Assembly (NCBI GenBank): GCA_016713765.1
Contig: JADJON010000005.1
Location: 1-37,788, forward strand
Reading direction: 5' to 3'
From: Bacteroidota bacterium
Lineage (GTDB): Bacteria > Bacteroidota > Bacteroidia > AKYH767-A > 2013-40CM-41-45
DNA: 37,788 nt
How positions within the stretch are numbered: position 1 is the first letter of the stretch; each line of letters opens with the position of its first letter. The notes beneath the pieces were generated by a model. The model saw only the letters and a list, made by a program, of their open reading frames with translations, had not been told where the DNA came from and searched no databases. Positions 17,241 to 26,575 of the stretch are shown here, piece after piece. A program made the translations under genes and the position numbers.

Positions 17241-17549
17241 GGGGAGCGGGTACTAAATAATTCGAAATTTAGCGAATTTCACTTGGAATTACTATCGTGA
17301 ACGAAGAGCATACCCATTGTACCCGGCAAATCCACCCAGATAACACCATTTAATAGTACGTGGTGTCTACAGAACTTAGACTCTCATCTTCCTGAATGCG
17401 TTGGGTTCTGATCCAAACCCAAATATGATCTATCCAGACTTCTATATTTTCCCTTATTCTACTCCCCAAACAAATCAACCGTATAACCCACGGAACATGC
17501 GAATGCAACCGCAACTTTATCTATATTGAAACCTTCAACCATACACCAC
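17241..17549. other. Intergenic region without a recognised feature
   Basis: This 309-bp gap separates divergently transcribed genes and is A/T-richer than its surroundings. It should contain promoters for both, but I found no convincing TAnnTTTG element with spacing, no hairpin and no heptamer array. Confidence 0.5.
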
Positions 17550-18824
17550 ATGGCGCGTAATTTTTCATCTACTTTAAGTTCCGGAACATGTCTTCGGAGA
17601 TTGGCAATTCGAGTGTTTCCGCTGATCTGCTTTCTGTTTTTAATAAGCGGAATAGTGAATGCCTACGAGACAACTACCGCATACTTGAAGGAAATGCCTG
17701 CTGTAGCTGCTGTTGAACGCGACATCAGCGGGTCAAATGCCGATGACGCCCGGCTACGGCAGATCGGCGCTTTTAAACAGCTCATGCGGATGATCAACGA
17801 CGTCATGTGCGGGGATCGGGCATTTGAATTGAGTAAGGCGGAACAACAGAAGGTGCGGGAATACCACGAGGCGGAAATGGCCCTTATGGCGACGATGAAC
17901 GCCGCGGGCGCGAAATACAACCCCGATCAGTACGCTTTTGATAAAACACTGGAAGGAGAGCTTTTTCGTCTTTACTTCTCCGAGAGCTGGCAACAGGAAT
18001 ATCATAGCAATCTGGCCTTAAAGGCGAAAGAAGCCGCCCAATTCGAAGTCGATCAGCAAAAGAGAGTCGAAGAGGCCGATCAATACTGGAAGGAACGTCA
18101 ACAAGAGTCGATCCGACAGGCCCCTCAGGCCATGAAAAACCAGTTGCTTCGACTCAGAACGCCACTTCTGCTTTCTATCATCACCGTGGGTCTGTTGTTC
18201 ATCATCACGCGCCGATGGAGAAAAGTGAAATTTTATCCTTCTTCCGATGCCAACACACCGGTGAGTTTCAAGTATGGTAAACACTATGTTCAGATCGATT
18301 ACCTGCAGGGAATGGTTAGCGACTTCAAAAAAGAATCGGCAAAACGCGTCGAAGGCACGCACGGGGTTGTGCTGACGAGCAAGGTCAGTGTCGAATTCTT
18401 CCTCCACGGACTCGACGGCAGCGAACGACCGATCAGCATGGTAAGCATGGACCTCTCCGCGCGGGATGGACATGTGGTCACACTGGCAGGATACTTTCAT
18501 GGGCAGGACTTCATTCCCCTGGCTGCCCGAAACCACACTACCAATCTCGACTATTACCACCAAGACAACCTGGAAGTGCTTTTCCTTGGCCCTAAGTTGC
18601 AAACCATTGGCTGCGGCCTTACGGGCGGTATGATCGTGGGGTTAGCGGGGGTGTGGTTCAGCATTGGTGATAAAACAGGCTTGTATGTGTTGTGGTTGGT
18701 CTTTTGGATAGGACTGGGCCTGGTTTCCGGACTGCTTGCTCCCAAGGCACCGGATCCGGCGGCGATACGCGAATTCAAAAAGGCGCTGACGTTCCAGGAA
18801 CTGCCTTTCCGCGCTGCTGAATGA
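17550..18824 (+). CDS. Hypothetical membrane protein with an exported coiled-coil domain
   Basis: I use the ATG at 17550 (MARNFSST) rather than the TTG at 17526. A signal or anchor helix (VFPLICFLFLISGIVNAY) is followed by a helical extracytoplasmic part of about 150 residues with many Gln, Glu and Lys. A transmembrane helix follows at about residue 205 (LLLSIITVGLLFIIT), then a domain of about 130 residues with beta character (FKYGKHYVQIDYLQG, VEFFLHGLDGSERPI, VTLAGYFHG). Two closing hydrophobic helices run from TIGCGLTGGMIVGLAGVWF to LYVLWLVFWIGLGLVSGLL. I do not recognise the family. The stop overlaps a short downstream ORF by ATGA. Confidence 0.75.
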   Translation: MARNFSSTLSSGTCLRRLAIRVFPLICFLFLISGIVNAYETTTAYLKEMPAVAAVERDISGSNADDARLRQIGAFKQLMRMINDVMCGDRAFELSKAEQQKVREYHEAEMALMATMNAAGAKYNPDQYAFDKTLEGELFRLYFSESWQQEYHSNLALKAKEAAQFEVDQQKRVEEADQYWKERQQESIRQAPQAMKNQLLRLRTPLLLSIITVGLLFIITRRWRKVKFYPSSDANTPVSFKYGKHYVQIDYLQGMVSDFKKESAKRVEGTHGVVLTSKVSVEFFLHGLDGSERPISMVSMDLSARDGHVVTLAGYFHGQDFIPLAARNHTTNLDYYHQDNLEVLFLGPKLQTIGCGLTGGMIVGLAGVWFSIGDKTGLYVLWLVFWIGLGLVSGLLAPKAPDPAAIREFKKALTFQELPFRAAE

Positions 18825-18961
18825 AAACACTTGACACCCTGAAACCCTTTATCGACGATCCGCCGATTTCACTTCTTGCAATGGAATATCATCTTGCTTC
18901 GCGGTCACCGGAACTGCCTCGTAAACTGTCGGCGACCCGACCCCGGCAAGGAAGTAATTGA
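18821..18961 (+). CDS. Short ORF overlapping the upstream stop codon
   Basis: The 46-codon ORF begins in an ATGA overlap with the preceding gene, the usual sign of translational coupling (MKTLDTLKPFIDDPPISLLA). Just after its stop, the +1 frame continues with protein-like GKEVIEEFCLYAVKLLDEVQ to a TGA at 19005-19007. A single missing base would turn both into one product of about 62 residues. Function unknown. Confidence 0.3.
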   Translation: MKTLDTLKPFIDDPPISLLAMEYHLASRSPELPRKLSATRPRQGSN

Positions 18962-19074
18962 AGAGTTTTGTCTTTACGCGGTGAAACTCTTGGATGAGGT
19001 CCAATGATGCATTCGCTTCCGGAGAATCTGTCATTCGTTATGAATTGAGAAAGATCCCCTGAATAAAAAAGACC

Positions 19075-20151
19075 ATGACACGAAGCTTGTCCATTAAAAC
19101 CGACAGTACGGGTCTTTGGTTGCTTTTTATGCTCTTCCTTTTCCCCAGTTTCCTCTTCGCCCAACGCGAATACGCCGTCTGCGATTCGACCTTTCATGTG
19201 CTGAATGCGGATTCGACGCTCATTGCCGGTCGGTATTCACTTTACCTGGAAACCACTGCCGGCACCAGCCTGGTACACGATTTCAGTCTGCCGGATCCGG
19301 ATCAATACATCCGCGACTTCGATATTGTAGCGCCGAACCGTTGGTTCACACTTGTCGGCAGCCGATACATCGGCGGTCCGACGACGCTTTGGCGCTCGGA
19401 TGATAGCGGGAATTCCTGGCAGGTGGATTCCTCTTTCTGTGCGGCCGCAAGGAATACGGACCCTTCGCCGAATTACTGGAACTCGGTCAACCAGTTGCAG
19501 CATTTCGGTACGGATACATTGACCCTGTTTCTGGGTTATTACCAGTCGGGCGTGGCTTATTCCATTGATGGAGGTGCCAGTTGGACCAACTGGATGCAAA
19601 ACCTGATCACGCATTACCACGCATTTTTCCAGTGCGACACCACGTATTATCTCTTCGGACTGGAAGGTGATGCCTTCCGTTCGTGGGCCTTTCCTATCCC
19701 GCGTTATAAGCTCTTCCGGAACGATTCGCTTGTCAACTTCCAGATCTTCGGCGGTACGGGCGATCATCCCTTCTGCTCGAATGGCGACAGCAGTTGTTTT
19801 TTCGTGCCCGGCAGTTTGAACCGTTGCGGACAGTATCACTACATGCGCGACTACATCGACAGCCTTTGCCAGCTAACGACCGGAATCGACGCGGTGAATT
19901 TCTCCGATGCTGACGGGCTGTTCGTGTTTCCGAATCCCGGCAACGGCTTATTCGGGATCCGATTTCCCGGCGACTGGGTTGGAGTAGCCAATGTGACCAT
20001 CAACGATCTGGCTGGTCGAACGGTACGATCCGATCGCCTTCCGGTTTCGGTCAACACCACCCTTGACCTTAGCTCCCTTCCGGCCGGGACCTATTTGCTG
20101 CGCCTGGACAATAACGGGGATTTCAGGTTCGGAAAACTTCTGAAGTATTAA
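19075..20151 (+). CDS. Secreted protein with BNR-like repeats and T9SS type A sorting domain
   Basis: The 358-residue protein has a signal peptide ending LFPSFLFAQ. Two short motifs, SDDSGNSWQ and SIDGGASWT, are Asp-box (BNR/sialidase-like) turns, suggesting a partial beta-propeller. The body is rich in aromatic residues and Cys. The C-terminal 80 residues are a T9SS type A tail (LFVFPNPGNGLFGI, NVTINDLAGRTVRS, LDLSSLPAGTYLLRL, GKLLKY). It is likely surface-exposed or released, and no enzyme activity can be assigned. Confidence 0.85.
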   Translation: MTRSLSIKTDSTGLWLLFMLFLFPSFLFAQREYAVCDSTFHVLNADSTLIAGRYSLYLETTAGTSLVHDFSLPDPDQYIRDFDIVAPNRWFTLVGSRYIGGPTTLWRSDDSGNSWQVDSSFCAAARNTDPSPNYWNSVNQLQHFGTDTLTLFLGYYQSGVAYSIDGGASWTNWMQNLITHYHAFFQCDTTYYLFGLEGDAFRSWAFPIPRYKLFRNDSLVNFQIFGGTGDHPFCSNGDSSCFFVPGSLNRCGQYHYMRDYIDSLCQLTTGIDAVNFSDADGLFVFPNPGNGLFGIRFPGDWVGVANVTINDLAGRTVRSDRLPVSVNTTLDLSSLPAGTYLLRLDNNGDFRFGKLLKY

Positions 20152-20212
20152 CCGATCGCCAGGACCAGTGTATCCGCTGTATGATCGTTGACTATTCCAA
20201 AATCTCCCAACC

Positions 20213-20767
20213 ATGTCAATTCGCGGCATTTTTTCAATCATCGCACTCTTCCTGTTCCAGTCACTTGCTTGTATCGCCCAAGCAGACCAGGCAGCTATTC
20301 CTTCCAATACCCGCACCTATCACTGCATCATCCGCGGTGATTCAAGCAAGCAATTCACCATTCGCTACGCGATCATCCAATCGGTCACCGACAGCGGGTT
20401 CTACTATTCCGCGGTCAAACACGGTTCGAGGACGTTTGAACGGGAAGTCCGGTTCATGCCCGCGCGTTACATCGACGAAATGAAGATCGGCCGAAAAGGG
20501 AAAACAGGAACCGGCATCCTCGTGGGAGGAGTCGTGGGTTTCTTTGTGGGTGGTGTACTGGGCTTGTCGGGAGTGCCGGATTACGGTATACTCGAGTCAA
20601 TACCGCCAGAAGAAAACGCCCTGATCGGCGGAACACTGGCCACGTTTCCGGGATTGATCATTGGTGGAATCGCGGGATCCGCGCGTGAAAAAATCTATCT
20701 CGGAAAAGATCCGGTCACCTATCAACGGAACATACTGCGTTTACAACGCTTTTCGAAAATGCCCTGA
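20213..20767 (+). CDS. Exported hypothetical protein with two glycine-rich hydrophobic segments
   Basis: The 184-residue protein has a signal peptide (MSIRGIFSIIALFLFQSLAC) followed by IAQADQ, and a lipoprotein cleavage at Cys20 is conceivable. A beta-rich part (TYHCIIRGDSSKQFTIRYAI, YYSAVKHGSRTFEREVRFMP) precedes two Gly-rich hydrophobic stretches (GTGILVGGVVGFFVGGVLGL and LIGGTLATFPGLIIGGIAGS). These resemble glycine-zipper membrane segments. It follows the T9SS protein in the same direction after 61 nt. Family not recognised. Confidence 0.7.
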   Translation: MSIRGIFSIIALFLFQSLACIAQADQAAIPSNTRTYHCIIRGDSSKQFTIRYAIIQSVTDSGFYYSAVKHGSRTFEREVRFMPARYIDEMKIGRKGKTGTGILVGGVVGFFVGGVLGLSGVPDYGILESIPPEENALIGGTLATFPGLIIGGIAGSAREKIYLGKDPVTYQRNILRLQRFSKMP

Positions 20768-20789
20768 ACAGTGCGCGACACCCTAGCAC

Positions 20790-21272
20790 CTATCGCACCG
20801 GCACCCAGATCTCCTCTTCCGAATCCTCGGCTTCTCCCTTATAGCGCTCATCCATCCGGGCGAAGTGCGGTCGGTCATCGAGCGAATAGCCGTAGCCGGG
20901 GAGCCATTGGGTAAAGATGTAGCGGTACAGGTCCGCGCCTTTAGAAGCGCGGCCACGATACAAGAAGACCGCATATCGACCGCCTGGCACTTCCAATTCG
21001 TTCATCCCATCGGGAACCGCTTCCTGTAGTCCGACTTCCACCGCGGCCCACTTCGTGAATTCCCTGGCCGGATCAAATACTGCGAAATGATCCAGGCCAT
21101 CGTAGACCTCCAGCGAATACAACACGCCTTGGTTCATCGACCGAAGCTCGCCCCGGCGGGGCATGAAGCGTTTCCACAATGCGGCCGTAGTGTTTTGGAC
21201 CAGCGACTGCCGCTGAGACATGCCGATGAGGCGAAAGGATGGAATGGTACGGATTTCAGGCTGTATGGACAT
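20790..21272 (-). CDS. GyrI-like / AraC effector-binding domain protein
   Basis: The 160-residue protein is a stand-alone small-molecule-binding domain of the GyrI-like superfamily. The start IRTIPSFRLIGMSQRQSL is the usual first strand. ALWKRFMPRRGEL, YSLEVYD, WAAVEVG and VPGGRYAVFLYRG follow the SHS2-module pattern, and IFTQWLPGYGYSLDDRPHFA is the conserved C-terminal W-P motif. There is no DNA-binding domain. Members bind drugs or hydrolyse adducts, or act as partners of regulators. The ligand is unknown. The gene is convergent with the preceding one. Confidence 0.8.
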   Translation of the reverse strand: MSIQPEIRTIPSFRLIGMSQRQSLVQNTTAALWKRFMPRRGELRSMNQGVLYSLEVYDGLDHFAVFDPAREFTKWAAVEVGLQEAVPDGMNELEVPGGRYAVFLYRGRASKGADLYRYIFTQWLPGYGYSLDDRPHFARMDERYKGEAEDSEEEIWVPVR

Positions 21273-21319
21273 GGTGCTGGATGCAAGGTAGTGCTGAACA
21301 GCGCGGCGAACAAGATGGC

Positions 21320-21424
21320 ATTGGTGATTGGTGATTGGATATTTGTAATTAGAAACTGGTAATTAGAAACTAGAAAATGGCAACTGTAAATACAAAACCC
21401 GAAACTGGAAACTCGAAACCTGAA
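21320..21424 (+). repeat. Fifteen-unit heptamer array drifting from ATTGGTG to ACTCGAA
   Basis: Fifteen consecutive 7-bp units stay in one register. They begin ATTGGTG at 21320 and 21327, pass through ATTTGTA and ATTAGAA (21348, 21362), then ACTAGAA (21369), and end with ACTGGAA, ACTCGAA and ACCTGAA (21404-21424). Almost every unit begins and ends with A. The array lies upstream of the SDR gene, between divergent genes. Confidence 0.9.
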
Positions 21425-21430
21425 GCCCGC

Positions 21431-21456
21431 CCGCCTGCCGCAGCTTTAGCGAAGGC
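21431..21456 (+). promoter_or_regulatory. CCTGCC/GGCAGG hairpin upstream of the SDR gene
   Basis: A 6-bp stem CCTGCC / GGCAGG with an internal CGC/GCG pairing surrounds AGCTTTA. It directly follows the heptamer array and ends 54 nt before the SDR start. No T run follows. It may be a repeat unit rather than a regulator. Confidence 0.35.
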
Positions 21457-21510
21457 AGGAAACCCCCTCGCCGTCTTGACCCATTCACAAAATCTCCCGT
21501 CATTTACGGA

Positions 21511-22299
21511 ATGAATCTCGATCTGCGCGGTAAGAAAGCCCTTGTATGCGGTAGTACGCAGGGTATCGGAAAAGCGGCAGCGCTGGAACTTGCGCTGCTC
21601 GGTGCCACGGTTACCTTACTTGCGCGCAACGAATCCGATCTCAAAAAGACCTGCGGCGAGCTGTCATCGGTCTTTCATCAGAAGCACGATTATCTGGTCG
21701 CCGATTTTTCCAAACCCGAAGAACTCCGGGCATCGGTCGAGCGCTATCTGCGCAGCACGGGTACCGTGCACATTCTGATCAACAATACAGGCGGACCTCC
21801 GGGCGGACCCATCACCGAAGCGAAGACGGAAGAATTCATCCAGGCGTTTTCCAATCACCTGGTGTGCAATCACATCCTGGCCCAGGCCGTATTGCCCGGC
21901 ATGAAAGAAGCGGGTTATGGGCGCATCGTCAATGTGATTTCTACCTCGGTCAAGCAACCGCTGAAAGGTCTGGGCGTTTCCAACACCGTGCGCGCCGCGG
22001 TAGCGAACTGGTCAAAGACATTGGCCGGTGAAGTCGCGAAGTACGGCATCACCGTCAACAACGTCCTGCCCGGCGCCACCAACACCCAACGCCTGCGCAG
22101 TCTGATCGACGCCAAAGCCCAAAAAACCGGACAGCATCCCGACGAAATCAAAGCTGAAATGGTCCATGAAGTCCCGATGGCCCGCTTCGCCGAAGCTTCC
22201 GAGATCGCCAACGCCATTGCCTTCCTCGCCAGCCCCGCCGCCGCGTACATCACGGGCATCAACGTGCCGGTGGACGGAGGAAGGACTTCGTGTTTGTAG
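21511..22299 (+). CDS. Short-chain dehydrogenase/reductase family protein with atypical active site
   Basis: The 262-residue cytoplasmic Rossmann-fold protein has the cofactor loop CGSTQGIGKAAA near residue 14 and NNTGGPPGG near 92, plus PVDGG at the C-terminus, as in classical SDRs. The catalytic Ser region is VISTSVKQP. The YxxxK pair, however, is replaced by SxxxR in GVSNTVRAAVANW. This is known in a 3-oxoacyl-ACP-reductase-like SDR subgroup and leaves the reaction uncertain. The gene lies between ACMSD/3-HAO and the ALDH8A1-like gene. SDRs of this kind do occur with kynurenine genes in Bacteroidota as far as I recall, so a linked role is an inference. Heptamer arrays flank it on both sides. 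Confidence 0.85.
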   Translation: MNLDLRGKKALVCGSTQGIGKAAALELALLGATVTLLARNESDLKKTCGELSSVFHQKHDYLVADFSKPEELRASVERYLRSTGTVHILINNTGGPPGGPITEAKTEEFIQAFSNHLVCNHILAQAVLPGMKEAGYGRIVNVISTSVKQPLKGLGVSNTVRAAVANWSKTLAGEVAKYGITVNNVLPGATNTQRLRSLIDAKAQKTGQHPDEIKAEMVHEVPMARFAEASEIANAIAFLASPAAAYITGINVPVDGGRTSCL

Positions 22300-22305
22300 T
22301 TTACG

Positions 22306-22347
22306 GTTTCGCGTTTCCAGTTTCCAGTTTCCAGTTTCGGGTTTCGG
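22306..22347 (+). repeat. GTTTCNN heptamer array after the SDR stop
   Basis: Six perfect 7-bp units (GTTTCGC, GTTTCCA three times, GTTTCGG twice) begin 7 nt after the SDR stop and run into a T-rich stretch (GTTGTTTTTTTG). The polarity is GTTTC in the sense of the upstream gene. Confidence 0.92.
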
Positions 22348-22381
22348 GTTGTTTTTTTGTTGAAGAGTTTTCTTCTCCTTA

Positions 22382-22792
22382 CTGTCGCCCTTTGTACTTC
22401 GTTCCCTTGATTTGAGATTGAATCAGATAGGACATTAGTGCGCCTGTCTTTTGTGAAAACTGACGGCTTAGTTGCCGCAGGATTTCCATTTCCGAATCGG
22501 GAACCCAACCCTGATCAGCCGCCACAACCAGTTGGGAATACAATTCACCGTTGGAACCTTTGGCGATGGAAAGAAAATTCGTGAACTCCCGATTGCCTCC
22601 GCGCTCAAATCCCTCTGAAATATTGGAGATCATCGATACGGATGCGCTTCGAATCTGTGATCGAAAGCGAAGATCTTCCTGGAATTCGCGCGATCTTGTA
22701 ATCGTAAAAACAATTTTGTTCACTTGCCGGGCGATCTTCCAAATCTCCAGGTCCTCGAAGGTTTTAATGCTGGCCACGAAGCAAACATCCAA
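22382..22792 (-). CDS. Four-helix-bundle protein (S23 / 23S rRNA intervening-sequence family)
   Basis: The 136-residue protein shows the family hallmarks: FEDLEIWKIARQVNKIVF at the start, LRFRSQIRSASVSMISNISEG in the middle, then GGNREFTNFLSIAKGSNGEL and YSQLVVAADQGW. Members form pentameric four-helix bundles related to the Avd accessory protein of diversity-generating retroelements. They are found inside some 23S rRNA genes and very often as solitary genes in Bacteroidota. The role of solitary copies is unknown. No reverse transcriptase or rRNA is near. The gene is bracketed by GTTTC and GAAAC heptamer arrays in inverted orientation, which is unusual. Confidence 0.92.
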
Positions 22793-22844
22793 ATCGCTTC
22801 AGGGAATTGCATCCAATAAATGCGGGAAACTAATATTAAAAAAC

Positions 22845-22872
22845 CCGAAACTCGAAACCGGAAACCCGAAAC
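22845..22872 (-). repeat. GTTTCNN heptamer array abutting the acs stop codon
   Basis: Four exact 7-bp units (on the plus strand CCGAAAC, TCGAAAC, CGGAAAC, CCGAAAC) end at 22872. The acs stop TAG occupies 22873-22875, so the array starts at the very next base in acs sense and then runs into a T tract. Confidence 0.92.
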
Positions 22873-24786
<1,914 letters not shown>

Positions 24787-24821
24787 GGGCGTTCGAACGT
24801 GATGTTGATACGAAGATAGCG

Positions 24822-24912
24822 ATTAGTAGGTAGGTATTGGGCATTGGTGATTGGTGATTGAGGCGAAATAAAATCGGCATTTCTAATTACAAATAACCAA
24901 TCAAAAATTTCA
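24822..24912. repeat. Convergent ATTGGTG-type heptamer arrays upstream of acs
   Basis: On the plus strand heptamers from 24822 include ATTAGTA and two ATTGGTG units (24843-24856). From 24871 to 24912 the minus strand carries ATTTGAA, ATTGGTT, ATTTGTA and ATTAGAA in one register. The 16-mer TATTTGTAATTAGAAA of this minus-strand arm is also found, on the plus strand, at 21340-21355. Confidence 0.8.
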
Positions 24913-24959
24913 AATCCTGTTTCCCCCGCCTCCACGAAATCCAGGTACAAAACACTGAC

Positions 24960-25050
24960 TATTCACCAATAACTATTCGCTATTCACAAAAAACTGTTCA
25001 CTACTTACTATTCACCGTTTACTGTTCACTATTCACTATTCACTGTTCAC
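24960..25050 (+). repeat. Thirteen-unit TRTTCAC heptamer array upstream of the aldehyde dehydrogenase
   Basis: Thirteen consecutive 7-bp units fill exactly 91 bp, all ending AC or GC. Eight are TATTCAC or TGTTCAC, and the others are decayed forms such as TACTTAC and CGTTTAC. The array ends at 25050, directly before a TACCTTTA element and 13 nt before the ATG at 25064. Confidence 0.93.
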
Positions 25051-25058
25051 TACCTTTA
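25051..25058 (+). promoter_or_regulatory. Candidate -7 promoter element of the aldehyde dehydrogenase gene
   Basis: TACCTTTA lies 5 nt before the ATG, the same arrangement as TACCTTTG before the purF-like gene. The last base is A instead of G. Any -33 element would lie inside the heptamer array. Confidence 0.35.
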
Positions 25059-25063
25059 CCCCC

Positions 25064-26506
25064 ATGCTTCACCTCCAGAACTACATCAACGGAGCCCTCG
25101 TCCCGCCTACTTCGGGACAATACCTCGATAATTTCAACCCGGCGCTGGGCGAAGTTTACAGCCTGATTCCCGACAGCGACGAACGGGATGTGGCCGCCGC
25201 TCAGGCTGCGGCACAGGCCGCATTTCCAGCCTGGTCCACCATGCCGAAAGAAAAACGCTCGGCGCTGCTGCTGAAACTTTCGGGCCTCATCCAGAAAAAC
25301 CTCGACCGTCTCGCGCTCGCGGAGTCCGTCGATCAGGGTAAGCCGGTCTGGTTGGCGAAGAGCGTCGACATTCCCCGTGCGGTTTCCAATTTCCATTTTT
25401 ATGCCACCGGCATCCTGCACGATTCAACGGAGGCTCACGCGATGGAAGAGACGGCGATCAACTACACCTTGCGGACACCCGTCGGTGTTGCCGGTTGTAT
25501 CTCACCCTGGAACCTGCCGCTCTACCTCTTCACCTGGAAGATCGCCCCGGCGCTTGCATCGGGATGCACGGTCGTGGCCAAGCCATCCGAGATCACGCCG
25601 ATGACGGCTTATCTCCTTTCGGAGCTGGCCATCGAAGCCGGACTTCCCGCCGGCGTGTTGAACATCGTGCATGGACTCGGGCCCAAGGTCGGCACCGCAA
25701 TCGTGTCGCACCCGGAGATTCCCGCCATCTCGTTTACCGGCGGCACGAAGACCGGAGAGACCATTTCCAGCATTGCCGCTCCCATGTTCAAGAAACTTTC
25801 TCTGGAATTGGGCGGCAAGAACCCGACGATCGTGTTCGCCGATGCCGACTTTGAAAAATCGGTTCACACGGCCGTGCGTGCGGCCTTTTCGAACCAGGGC
25901 GAGATCTGTCTCTGTGGTTCGCGCATCTTCGTTGAACGCAGCATCTACGAAAAGTTCCGCGACGCGTTCGTGGACGGCGTGAAGAAACTGCAGGTCGGCG
26001 ATCCGATGCTGGATGAAAGCTGGATCGGCGCGATCGTGTCCAAACAACACTACGACAAGGTCCTCTCCTACATCGAACTCGCCAAACAAGAGGGTGGTCG
26101 TGTTCTTTGCGGTGGAACTGCCTTGCACCCGGAAGGTCGCTGCAAGAACGGTTGGTTTATCGCACCGACCGTGATCGAAGGGCTTTCCTACGACTGCCGC
26201 ACCAACCAGGAAGAGATCTTCGGGCCGGTGGTAACCCTGCAACCCTTCGATACGGAAGAAGAAGTCCTGCAATACGCGAACAGCACCCGATACGGACTGG
26301 CCTGTTCACTCTGGACTTCCAACCTGAGTCGCACGCACCGCATGGCGGCGAAGATCCACAGCGGCATCGTCTGGGTGAACTGCTGGCTGCTGCGCGACCT
26401 GCGCACACCGTTCGGCGGTATGAAAGGCAGCGGCGTCGGTCGCGAAGGCGGTTTCGAAGCGCTGCGGTTTTTTACGGAAGAGAAGAATGTTTGCATTCGG
26501 CTTTGA
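25064..26506 (+). CDS. amnC: 2-aminomuconic 6-semialdehyde dehydrogenase (ALDH8A1-like)
   Basis: The 480-residue NAD-dependent aldehyde dehydrogenase oxidises 2-aminomuconate semialdehyde, the product of ACMSD, to 2-aminomuconate (EC 1.2.1.32). The sequence follows animal ALDH8A1 throughout: ESVDQGKPVWLAKSVDIPRA, GVAGCISPWNLPLYLFTWKI, LELGGKNPTIVF with the general-base Glu, NQGEICLCGSRIFVE with the nucleophilic Cys, EEIFGPVV, and WVNCWLLRDLRTPFGGMKGS. That last segment is typical of ALDH8 and AmnC rather than general ALDHs. The gene completes the 3-HAO, ACMSD, AMSDH series in this window, though it stands alone. A bidirectional terminator follows. The enzyme is cytoplasmic and full length. 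Confidence 0.92.
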   Translation: MLHLQNYINGALVPPTSGQYLDNFNPALGEVYSLIPDSDERDVAAAQAAAQAAFPAWSTMPKEKRSALLLKLSGLIQKNLDRLALAESVDQGKPVWLAKSVDIPRAVSNFHFYATGILHDSTEAHAMEETAINYTLRTPVGVAGCISPWNLPLYLFTWKIAPALASGCTVVAKPSEITPMTAYLLSELAIEAGLPAGVLNIVHGLGPKVGTAIVSHPEIPAISFTGGTKTGETISSIAAPMFKKLSLELGGKNPTIVFADADFEKSVHTAVRAAFSNQGEICLCGSRIFVERSIYEKFRDAFVDGVKKLQVGDPMLDESWIGAIVSKQHYDKVLSYIELAKQEGGRVLCGGTALHPEGRCKNGWFIAPTVIEGLSYDCRTNQEEIFGPVVTLQPFDTEEEVLQYANSTRYGLACSLWTSNLSRTHRMAAKIHSGIVWVNCWLLRDLRTPFGGMKGSGVGREGGFEALRFFTEEKNVCIRL

Positions 26507-26530
26507 GCAGACACCTACGGTAAATAAAAA

Positions 26531-26560
26531 AGGCGTCGTGAGTTTCACGACGCCCTTTTT
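26531..26560. terminator. Bidirectional terminator between convergent genes
   Basis: An 11-bp stem AGGCGTCGTGA / TCACGACGCC(C) with a 3-nt loop is flanked by an A run on the left and a T run on the right, so it can serve both the aldehyde dehydrogenase and the AT-hook gene. Confidence 0.9.
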
Positions 26561-26575
26561 ATTGTGCATAACCGA

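Noticed and set aside
18849..19034. Open frame of 61 codons on the minus strand
   Set aside because: It overlaps the more plausible coupled plus-strand ORF at 18821-18961 and its +1 continuation, and shows no family features.
22382..22792. Diversity-generating retroelement
   Set aside because: The protein is Avd-like, but there is no reverse transcriptase, template repeat or variable repeat nearby.
24960..25050. CRISPR array
   Set aside because: The repeats are 7 bp with no spacers, and no cas genes are present. The same holds for the other heptamer arrays.
25502..26272. Open frame of 256 codons on the minus strand
   Set aside because: It is antisense to the aldehyde dehydrogenase and has no domain signals.
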